A stretch of 64,000 nucleotides of DNA from Asticcacaulis biprosthecium C19 (GTDB lineage Bacteria > Pseudomonadota > Alphaproteobacteria > Caulobacterales > Caulobacteraceae). Below, in pieces: positions 1 through 6,292 of the stretch; position 1 is the stretch's first letter; the number at the start of each line of letters is the position of its first letter. Below the pieces are notes generated by a model. That model was not told where the DNA came from and made no database searches. It worked only from the letters and a program-made list of their open reading frames with translations. The position numbers and the translations under genes are program-made. The DNA lies in contig NZ_GL883080.1 of assembly GCF_000204015.1 (NCBI RefSeq), positions 303,774-367,773 on the forward strand, given 5' to 3'.

Positions 1-444
1 CTCCAAGCCCGCCGTATCGACTCGTTCCGCCAGATCCTCGTGGCGAGTCCTCAGATGGCGCCCGCTGTCTCTCATCTTGACTCGCCGCGAGCGCTGGAGA
101 CCCTGCCATTTGTCGCCAACAGCGCTTTACGTCATCCTCTGCACTGGAACTTTTCGCACGGCGAAGACGACCCTATAGCCGTCAGACTTCGGGCGGCTGT
201 GTCGATCGATGCGACATTGGGTGTTCTGGCGGCTGTCCAGGCAGGCGCCGGCCTGTCCGTCCTTCCCGACTATATTGCAGCCCCTCTGATCGGGTCCGGG
301 GAACTCATTCATGTCCTGCCCGACTGGAGCCTGCCGATCGGCGGGATATTTGTCGTCTTTCCGGCGGCAAGATACCGGCCCGCCCACGCGCGAGCCTTTG
401 TCGACCTTCTGTCCACCCCTGCCAAACGATGCTATTGCCGGTAA
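1..444 (+). CDS. LysR-family transcriptional regulator, C-terminal part (5' end outside window)
   Basis: The frame is open from base 1, so the gene is cut by the window edge and only about 147 residues are visible. The visible part fits the C-terminal half of a LysR substrate-binding domain: an entry like RRIDSFRQILVASPQ, a central stretch LPFVANSALRHPLHW, the typical segment GVLAAVQAGAGLSVLPDYIA, and a C-terminal segment on which a further beta-strand folds (IFVVFPAARYRPAHARAFVDLL). The DNA-binding helix-turn-helix would lie upstream. LysR regulators usually act on a divergent neighbour, which is not visible here. The ligand cannot be inferred. Confidence 0.85.
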   Translation, partial: LQARRIDSFRQILVASPQMAPAVSHLDSPRALETLPFVANSALRHPLHWNFSHGEDDPIAVRLRAAVSIDATLGVLAAVQAGAGLSVLPDYIAAPLIGSGELIHVLPDWSLPIGGIFVVFPAARYRPAHARAFVDLLSTPAKRCYCR

Positions 445-490
445 GGTGCGGCATGTTTTGAGTTCGGAACATTTTCGCAAGGGGGGTGTC

Positions 491-1543
491 ATGTTGGAAA
501 TAAGCAATTTCATCTACTTTCCCGACACGTCGGATGCGCTCAGGCAGGTCGAACGGGCCTTTGGCGAAGCATTGCCCGACGCGCCAGGCCGCCTGAGCCT
601 TATTGGGCGTCTTGTCGTCTCCATTCGTCTCAACAATCCGTTGGCAGGCATAATGCGCCCGGGACGTGGCAGCTATCACAAACCGACGGACACCTACTAT
701 GTCGAAGCCTTTGCCGACTACGAACGTTGGATCGTTCCGGACTGGCTCGCGCGGATCCAGAGCTATGCGGCAGCGCTGAAAGACGCCATTGGCCGGGTGC
801 CAAAGACGCGCTTGTCCGATGCCGAGCGGATAGCCCTTCTGGGGTTGATCGACCGTTTGGAAGAGACGGTCCTTGGATCGCCCCCCGACGTTCTGAAGCC
901 CCTGAAACCGATGAAGCTGATTTACGCAGCGGATAGCCCCAGGCCGGCCATTGCCTTCGACGTCGATTCGCCCATCTGTTTCGGGCTTTCCACCGACGCG
1001 GTCCTGGTGCCGCCGGAAAACGCCGCTGCCGTCGCGGCGAGCTTGCCCAAGCGGGAGCCCGAAGGCCCGCGCCCCTTCAAGCTGTATCGTCGAGACGGCG
1101 ACGCGTTGCATTATCATGAGGCCTGGGCCAATGACAGTGAGATCACCGAACATTGGGGCGTGTGCGGCCATGAAGGAGATAGCTTGCGCCACCTCTACGA
1201 TGGCTTGGCGGCCGGGGAGAAAGTCATGGCGGCCATAAAGCGTCGTGCGCGCCAGGTTGGATTTTCCTCCCTGCCGCGCTCGCGCCACCGACAACTGGTT
1301 ATCGAGCTGCCGATCGACGGCTTTGGCACCAAAGGCGATATCGATACCCGCCACAAACTTGAAGACCACTTCGACAATCGCCTTGGCTGGCTGGGTCTCG
1401 GTCATGTAGATGGAGGATCAACCGGTTCCGGAAGCATGGAAATCTTTTGCATCGTCCCCGATGTCGCTATCGCCAGGACAGCCGTCCTGGCCGAATTGAC
1501 GAAGCTGAAAGTCGACAATGTCCGACTCTATGAGATGAAGTGA
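491..1543 (+). CDS. Hypothetical protein with a WGR-like central segment
   Basis: I do not recognise a named family. The ATG at 491 follows a purine-rich ribosome site (aaggggggtgtc), so it is preferred over the longer in-frame opening from 311, which runs through the LysR gene. The 350-residue product has no signal peptide or membrane segment. Residues about 195-240 (FKLYRRDGDALHYHEAW, then EHWGVCGHEGDS) resemble the beta-rich WGR domain of DNA-repair and toxin-associated proteins. The C-terminus carries an aspartate- and glycine-rich segment (GHVDGGSTGSGSMEIFCIV). It sits between a LysR gene and the retron island, so it may belong to the accessory region, but nothing ties it to the retron functionally. 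Confidence 0.7.
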   Translation: MLEISNFIYFPDTSDALRQVERAFGEALPDAPGRLSLIGRLVVSIRLNNPLAGIMRPGRGSYHKPTDTYYVEAFADYERWIVPDWLARIQSYAAALKDAIGRVPKTRLSDAERIALLGLIDRLEETVLGSPPDVLKPLKPMKLIYAADSPRPAIAFDVDSPICFGLSTDAVLVPPENAAAVAASLPKREPEGPRPFKLYRRDGDALHYHEAWANDSEITEHWGVCGHEGDSLRHLYDGLAAGEKVMAAIKRRARQVGFSSLPRSRHRQLVIELPIDGFGTKGDIDTRHKLEDHFDNRLGWLGLGHVDGGSTGSGSMEIFCIVPDVAIARTAVLAELTKLKVDNVRLYEMK

Positions 1544-2248
1544 TGTCTACGGAACGAATGCGAATACGGGCACAGGAGGAATATTCGCCAACCGTTTTTG
1601 ACGCGGCATTACAGAAGCACGGGCTGACCCACGCCTGCGCCTCTCGGCTTTCGTCTCGGCGCGCGGCGAGCGTCGGCGCACCGAGTACGCGTTCCAGACT
1701 TGTAGGGAATAGTGCTCCTGTCCCTGAATTCCATCCATGTATTCCATCCACACAACGTGGCCAACTTAATGATGGCGCCAGCCAGGCACAACCAGCACCT
1801 GGACGCATTGAAGCGTATCACCGCGTCCTACGCACTCTAGGACCTGCTTATCGGTTAGCGGCGGGTTCATGAAGAAGTCGGAAAGGGTCATGATACGATA
1901 TGAAGAGCCGGGAAGCATCGGGAATACAGATGCGCCAAAGCCTGCGGGAAACGAACGCATTGGATCGTCCTTGTGATTGGGTTGGGGGGATTGAGCCGAC
2001 AGCGCGCCCCGCGAACTGTGACGCCACACTCTGTGGACAATTGCCAGATTTGTCAAGAAAACGGCCTTTTCCTCGTTTAGGCGCGACGTTTAACGAGGCT
2101 CGGGTCAAGGAGTTTGCCTCCTTGCTGCCGGCGGCCTTACGCCCGGCCAGAACATACTCGACTGAAACGGCAGGGAGCGAGTAGTGTCCATCGGCGGCTG
2201 AGGCCTAGCGGAAACCCTGACCTCTTTTCTAACATGCATATTTGTCGA
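1544..2248. other. Gene-poor stretch downstream of the retron RT
   Basis: No convincing gene is visible on either strand. Several 60-110 codon openings overlap one another in different frames and none resembles a protein family. One short minus-strand opening ending at about 1766 (MTLSDFFMNPPLTDKQVLEC...) has a protein-like composition but no support. A 7-bp stem (CCTCGTT 2071-2077 with AACGAGG 2092-2098) is the only notable hairpin. The stretch is probably decayed sequence at the edge of the accessory island. Confidence 0.4.
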
Positions 2249-3364
2249 TTAGGTCGTGAATAAATCGATGTCGGAGAAAAGTTCGTCTGGGTAATTGATA
2301 GGTACTATTCTCCTTGGTTGTGGCAGGGATACGTCCGTATCAACGGTCTTTCTGTATTCCGCAAGCGCCGCGCATAGCTGTCGCGCTGTCTTGGATTCGG
2401 GCTCAGCCTGGAGCCAGAAAGCGAGCTTTCCTGCCACCCTTTCTAAAATCAGTGGATCATTGTCTCCAGTCGCCAGTAGATGGCCGGCAACGCCTCGCTT
2501 CACTAACTGGAACGCTTGGTTTTTTACGTTACGTCTGAAAGCCCTCGGTACTCGTAGCGTCTGCCCACCTACGGCCAAGCCAGTAACGAATTTTGGTGAG
2601 GAACCGCGCATTAGTTGGGTTTTGCGAGGGTTCACGACAAAACGGCATTGCTCTACTATGCTCTTGACGGCAATTGCAAAGCGCGGTCCGATTGAACGCC
2701 CAGAGAAAGTCAAATCATCTACATATCGGGTATACGAAAGGCCATATTTTTTAGCCAACGCTGATAACCGTTTGTCCAATGAATTGGCCGCTAAATTTGC
2801 CAGCGTAGAGCTAGTAGCAGCACCTTGAGGTAGGCAGCCATTTTCGAAACAAAGTAGCGCGAGGGACCGGCTAACATTTGGCGAATAGCCTGCAGCCCGG
2901 AAAATGCTTATTCCGAGCGCTAACGGAACTGTATCAAAAAATCCTTTCAGATCGATTCGCAACACACATCTAGCGCCGAGGTGTGCCTTGGCGTTGCTAA
3001 AAATTGAGCGTCCCGGTACACCGCCATGTGCAAATTCGCTGACGGGAAGTTTGTACAATATTTTACTCAGAATCCACTGCTGAATATGAAGCAGCAATGG
3101 TGTGGGTGTATTTATTAACCTGACTCCTCCTTTACGTTTTGGAATGTGAAACGATCTATATCTGCCTTGTGCTCCAGACAGATAGAATGCTAAATCTCTA
3201 ATGTTGATGCCAAGAAGCTGGGAAAGATGATTATCTTCAAATATTGGGGGGATATCTTTTTGTTTGCAGTGTTTCAAAAAGTGAAGGTATCCGCTAATTA
3301 GCTGCTGATTGCCTTTCGCTTTATCTAAAAAGAATGCTGCCCACTGTTCAAGATCAATGCTCAT
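2249..3364 (-). CDS. Retron-type reverse transcriptase
   Basis: A 371-residue RNA-templated DNA polymerase that would make msDNA from the adjacent ncRNA. From the ATG at 3364 it shows the RT palm blocks in order: FHIPKRKGGVRLINTP, then the retron-specific NAKAH (NAxxH, about 124-128), RIDLKGFFDTVP with the first catalytic Asp (about 138), LPQGAATSSTLANLAANSLD, the YVDD active site (about 214-217) and retron region Y (VTG, about 260-262). There is no maturase or endonuclease domain, and the length is normal for a retron RT. An in-frame GTG at 3400 would add 12 residues, but those codons lie inside the ncRNA and its a2 repeat, so ATG 3364 just after a2 is preferred. It is the last gene of a minus-strand operon with the winged-helix and PRTase genes. 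Base composition is clearly more AT-rich than the neighbours, suggesting transfer. Confidence 0.93.
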   Translation of the reverse strand: MSIDLEQWAAFFLDKAKGNQQLISGYLHFLKHCKQKDIPPIFEDNHLSQLLGINIRDLAFYLSGAQGRYRSFHIPKRKGGVRLINTPTPLLLHIQQWILSKILYKLPVSEFAHGGVPGRSIFSNAKAHLGARCVLRIDLKGFFDTVPLALGISIFRAAGYSPNVSRSLALLCFENGCLPQGAATSSTLANLAANSLDKRLSALAKKYGLSYTRYVDDLTFSGRSIGPRFAIAVKSIVEQCRFVVNPRKTQLMRGSSPKFVTGLAVGGQTLRVPRAFRRNVKNQAFQLVKRGVAGHLLATGDNDPLILERVAGKLAFWLQAEPESKTARQLCAALAEYRKTVDTDVSLPQPRRIVPINYPDELFSDIDLFTT

Positions 3365-3367
3365 TGG

Positions 3368-3519
3368 GGGTGGCGATACCTTCTCATCAACATCGTTCAC
3401 AACATGCCTTTATGGCATACTACGCCCCACCGGGGCGTAGGTCAGGACGTGTCCTGACCTGTGCATAAACTTGGCCTTAGCCAACGAGGCGAGATCGCCT
3501 CAAAGTGCTATCGCCACCC
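3368..3519 (-). ncRNA. Retron msr-msd non-coding RNA (predicted)
   Basis: Read on the minus strand, an 11-nt a1 segment GGGTGGCGATA (3519-3509) is perfectly complementary to a2 TATCGCCACCC (3378-3368), which ends three bases before the RT start codon. Immediately after a1 comes G-C (3508-3507), giving the A-G-C context where retrons place the branching guanosine. Between the arms are five successive hairpins: 3486-3501 (GAGGCG/CGCCTC), 3471-3484 (TTGGC/GCCAA), 3439-3460 (ten pairs, AGGTCAGGAC/GTCCTGACCT), 3421-3439 (TACGCCCC/GGGGCGTA) and 3404-3418 (ATGCC/GGCAT). The first two probably form the msr and the last three the msd template. The RNA lies between the winged-helix and RT genes, so it would be transcribed within the operon. 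The exact 5' and 3' ends and the msd boundaries are inferred. Confidence 0.85.
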
Positions 3520-3539
3520 TTCATCGATTGTTTAACGCT

Positions 3540-3911
3540 CTATTCGGGGTTGTCCAGAGGTAGCTTTTGAAAAAATGTACGATCGACCAATCGGAGTTTG
3601 GGAAGGTACGGGGCGGATGGATCTAAAGCTTTATGAGTGAGTTCTTCCAAGCTTGGCTTCCATCCACTCTTTTCAGTTCCAAAAAATATACCTTTCCGTG
3701 CGGCAAGTACCCACTCCCTGCCGGTAAGTGTAAGGCGGGCCCGGATTTCTTTCACTTCGGCAAAGTTCATGGCAACCATGCGTTCCAAAAGGTCTAAGAC
3801 CTGCGCGGGGCTCAATAGAAAGGCTACGTGAAGATCGTAAAGGTCAGACCATCCGTCTTTCTCAAAGAGAAAGCGAATAATTTCTCGATCACTTGATGTG
3901 TACTTATTCAT
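3540..3911 (-). CDS. Small winged-helix DNA-binding protein of the retron operon
   Basis: A 123-residue protein with no signal peptide. Residues 7-70 look like a winged helix: helix REIIRFLFEKDGW, then a helix-turn-helix region LSPAQVLDLLERMVAMNF and a beta-hairpin wing AEVKEIRARLTLTGREWVL. The C-terminal 50 residues (SGWKPSLEELTH...) match nothing I know. The ATG at 3911 overlaps the TGA of the upstream PRTase gene (ATGA), which implies translational coupling; an ATG at 3917 is possible. Winged-helix partners occur next to PRTase genes in one published class of retrons (type III, from memory). The likely role is binding the msDNA or holding the effector inactive; this is inference. Confidence 0.8.
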   Translation of the reverse strand: MNKYTSSDREIIRFLFEKDGWSDLYDLHVAFLLSPAQVLDLLERMVAMNFAEVKEIRARLTLTGREWVLAARKGIFFGTEKSGWKPSLEELTHKALDPSAPYLPKLRLVDRTFFQKLPLDNPE

Positions 3912-4843
3912 ATGCATCTGAGTATCGTTTTTCGCATAGCGCTGTCCCTTCTGGTCTCCCACCAAAATATTGGAAATACGTTATTTGGTGTATTTCCATT
4001 GGAGCGTGAGTATAGAGCTTCAGATTTCTTGTATCCAAGGGTGTGCTTTTTCAGTTTCCCTCGACGACCCATTTCTCCAAGCGTTTTTTCTATCGTCTTC
4101 ATGGTGCCGATGTTCGCAATCGCTTCATCGACTGGATAGAAATCAGTTATTCCTTTGCGCAAAATGTGCGCCGAGAATATTCCGTCAACCGAGGGGCTTA
4201 GTCGCGCAATTCCCACTTCCATAGCTGCGACCGAAGCAAAATAGATTTTTGAACTTGCTCCGACGGCGGCGAGTTGCTTCTTAATCCAGTGGATTTGCTT
4301 TTCAGCAGTTTCCCCAGTTCCGACGAATTCGTCCACCAAAACTATATTCTCTCTGAAAGGTAATGCGGGCAAGTTCTTTAACCCCGAAACGAACGCGGTG
4401 GTGTTCCAATCGTGTGCGTTCCATTTTGCTGCTTTTAAACTATAAGCTACCAGTTGAGAACTATCGGAATATTTTGTGTCGTCTGCGGCAGCTATGTAAC
4501 AGTTTTCACCGTTAAGATTAAGATCATTCTGTATAAAATCAGATATGCTCTGTATGGATGCGCTGAAATCATTTGCATCAAGAAATGTAAATCTATATAA
4601 TAATTCACAAATCAAAATCTGCTGCTCATGATCTGCGCATTCATCAATCAATTCGGCCAAAGCTTGCTGGTTTTCTTTCAACCAAGGTTGCTTATCAGTT
4701 AAATTGAACAACGTCTTGAAAGTTTCCCTCTCAAGCTTGATTGAGCTTCGCGGCAACGGCGTCTGCGTAGAGACGATCTCTTCATCTGGCACAAATTGAG
4801 CTTCGACTGACAAAGGGTTTTGATCGGTTGTTTCCCCGGACAC
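3908..4843 (-). CDS. Phosphoribosyltransferase-like (PRTase-CE type) retron effector candidate
   Basis: A 311-residue cytosolic protein with a type I PRTase core. Residues about 167-180 read IVLVDEFVGTGETA, a PRPP-binding loop with its preceding acidic pair in the form D-E. A helical N-terminal half precedes it. A conserved C-terminal block (about 281-295, GNTPNNVFPIFWW) is typical of conflict-system PRTases. The start is GTG at 4843, the only plausible one after an in-frame stop at 4859-4861; a weak GGGAA lies upstream. First gene of the minus-strand operon, overlapping the winged-helix gene by 4 bp. In retrons, PRTase-type partners are predicted toxins acting on nucleotides or nucleic acids when the msDNA complex is disturbed. 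The substrate here is unknown. AT-rich codon use contrasts with flanking genes. Confidence 0.82.
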   Translation of the reverse strand: MSGETTDQNPLSVEAQFVPDEEIVSTQTPLPRSSIKLERETFKTLFNLTDKQPWLKENQQALAELIDECADHEQQILICELLYRFTFLDANDFSASIQSISDFIQNDLNLNGENCYIAAADDTKYSDSSQLVAYSLKAAKWNAHDWNTTAFVSGLKNLPALPFRENIVLVDEFVGTGETAEKQIHWIKKQLAAVGASSKIYFASVAAMEVGIARLSPSVDGIFSAHILRKGITDFYPVDEAIANIGTMKTIEKTLGEMGRRGKLKKHTLGYKKSEALYSRSNGNTPNNVFPIFWWETRRDSAMRKTILRCI

Positions 4844-4966
4844 TGTACTATTCCCACGTCATATATGTGAATTATTTGCACTTGAGAGGGGGAATTGATA
4901 TAGACAATTTTGCCCCACTTGCAGCTAATAGACTAGTTAGCGGTTCCACACTTTTTTTTAAAGGCA

Positions 4967-5053
4967 GATTCCGAAGTCTTAGCACCGGCATCCAAATCGG
5001 GGGCAGAGTCGTTGGAGTCGTTTTGGAGTCGTTGGCCGAAAGGGGGCAGAGTC
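4967..5053. promoter_or_regulatory. Cluster of five GANTC (CcrM-type) methylation sites
   Basis: GATTC at 4967 and GAGTC at 5006, 5015, 5026 and 5049 fall within 87 bp, the last four within 48 bp. They are embedded in short direct repeats: GGGGGCAGAGTC at 4999-5010 and 5042-5053, and GGAGTCGTT at 5014-5022 and 5025-5033. The cluster lies 120-210 bp upstream of the retron operon start and just past the end of the lipoprotein gene. GANTC is the CcrM target in Caulobacterales and is usually sparse. A regulatory role is inferred. Confidence 0.4.
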
Positions 5054-5121
5054 ATTTACAGAAAGTTTTTGCACACTGTCTGCACCGCCTCTCCGGCTTT
5101 CGCCGGGGCGCGCGCACTAAA

Positions 5122-5730
5122 CTACCTCGGCTCCACCCGCACCACATCAAGCCTGAGCATCTGGCCGGCGAGCGGCATTTCCGTCACGCCTTCGATCATC
5201 TGTTGCCGGTCGGGACGGCCTTGGGCGCCATTGTCGATCTGCCGGTCATTGCCGTCGATGACCTGGATCGTGACGGTCGCGCCCGCCGCAACCTGGATAC
5301 GCGCCTCGAAATCTTCCTGGTAAATGGTGTGCGATACCGACGGATAGTTGTTCAGCGTGTAGGTCTGCTGAGGCGATGACACATCGATACGCCACTGCGA
5401 ATAATCCGGCGTGCGAGTCTGCCCGCCCTTATAGAAATAGGGATGCGCTGGATCGGGCGCCGCGCCGCCTTCCATCGTGGTAGGTTCAAACAGGCCGCGC
5501 ACGCGCAACCTCACATCATAGGTGGTCCCGGCCTTGCCGCCGAACACGAACGACGTTTCGTGGTGGCGCGCATGAAGACAGGTATCGGGCTGGGCGGCGT
5601 TCTCGCCTATGCAGGCGTCATGCAAGAAGACGCCCTGAAATCCCTTGGCTGCAGCCAACGGATCGCTCGCTGGGGCCGTCGCGCAACCGCTCATTAAAAA
5701 TATAATTGCCAACAATCCTGTTGTCCGCAT
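5122..5730 (-). CDS. Hypothetical lipoprotein
   Basis: A 202-residue protein starting at the ATG at 5730, preceded by GGGGAAA. The N-terminus is a lipoprotein signal peptide (MRTTGLLAIIFLMSGC) with lipobox L-M-S-G-C at about residues 12-16. The mature part is beta-rich and contains FVFGGKAGTTYDVRLRVRG and TVTIQVIDGNDRQIDN, suggesting a small beta-sandwich. Two Cys (DACIGENAAQPDTC) may form a disulfide. I recognise no family or function. It is transcribed alone on the minus strand toward the retron island, with GC-rich host-like codon use. Confidence 0.75.
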   Translation of the reverse strand: MRTTGLLAIIFLMSGCATAPASDPLAAAKGFQGVFLHDACIGENAAQPDTCLHARHHETSFVFGGKAGTTYDVRLRVRGLFEPTTMEGGAAPDPAHPYFYKGGQTRTPDYSQWRIDVSSPQQTYTLNNYPSVSHTIYQEDFEARIQVAAGATVTIQVIDGNDRQIDNGAQGRPDRQQMIEGVTEMPLAGQMLRLDVVRVEPR

Positions 5731-5835
5731 CCCATTTCCCCTTGCTGTTGGCAGGTCTGCCATTCCTCAGACTATAGGACGCACCGTGATCCGCGTCACG
5801 CAGTTGTTTGGCGCCGGTTCATGCGGCATGGGGAG

Positions 5836-6172
5836 GGCGCCGAGTCGACAATGTCGGGTGCCTACGGTGGAATCGAACGGCGGAACACACGGACAGAAGG
5901 GGAAAGAAACGGAATTCAGGATGATCTGAAACCCGCTGCGCGGCGGCATCAATTGTAAAGTGGGTCCACAGATTACACAGATTACACAGATTAAGTAAGA
6001 ATGAGCTCGATATCTAATCTGTGTAATCTGTGTAATCTGTGGACCCACTTAGGAATAAGGCCGCTGCGCGGCGGGAGACAGGTTTTCCGGAATTCCGTTT
6101 CTTTCCGTTTCTGTCCGTGTGTTCCGTCGTTTGATTCCATTGTAGGCGCCGGGTCTCGTCACTCAGCGCCGT
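5836..6172. repeat. Large imperfect palindromic element with a perfect 36-bp core inverted repeat
   Basis: The core arms 5958-5993 and 6015-6050 are perfect 36-bp inverted repeats, each holding three tandem copies of an ATTACACAG-like 9-mer, separated by 21 bp. The homology continues outward on both sides. For example GGAACACACGGACAGAA (about 5882-5898) pairs with its complement at about 6109-6125, and GCCTACnnTGGAATC near 5860 pairs with its complement near 6132-6146. The whole is therefore an imperfect palindrome of about 335 bp. No gene lies inside. It resembles a non-autonomous inverted-repeat element. A related repeat lies at 52419-52542. Confidence 0.75.
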
Positions 6173-6176
6173 ACGG

Positions 6177-6216
6177 ACAAAAAAGAACCCGCAGTTCCGG
6201 GTGAGGGAACTGCGGG
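6177..6216 (-). terminator. Rho-independent terminator of the TonB receptor gene
   Basis: On the minus strand, the 11-bp stem CCCGCAGTTCC (6188-6198) with GGAACTGCGGG (6206-6216) is followed by TTCTTTTTTG. It lies about 75 bp past the stop of the TonB-dependent receptor gene. Confidence 0.8.
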
Positions 6217-6292
6217 CCAAGGGGCCTCTGTCGCCCGAGCCTCCAAACGGGTAAATGCAGGCTCGGTAGGTTAGAATACAGCAGGCAGGGTC

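Noticed and set aside
1540..1872. 110-codon opening after the hypothetical gene
   Set aside because: No ribosome site, overlaps competing openings in other frames, no protein-like composition.
2249..3364. RT read as group II intron maturase or diversity-generating RT
   Set aside because: It lacks maturase/endonuclease domains, intron RNA structure and template/variable repeats, and it has NAxxH plus VTG.
3404..3501. Five hairpins read as tandem terminators or integron attC sites
   Set aside because: There is no T-tract or integrase; the flanking a1/a2 pair, the A-G-C context and the adjacent retron RT explain them better.
4999..5053. Short direct repeats read as a CRISPR array
   Set aside because: Only two 12-bp and two 9-bp repeats with no regular spacers and no cas genes.
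5958..6050. Triple 9-mer arms read as a CRISPR or tRNA-like element
   Set aside because: Repeats are tandem without spacers and the arms are perfect inverted copies; no cloverleaf can be drawn.
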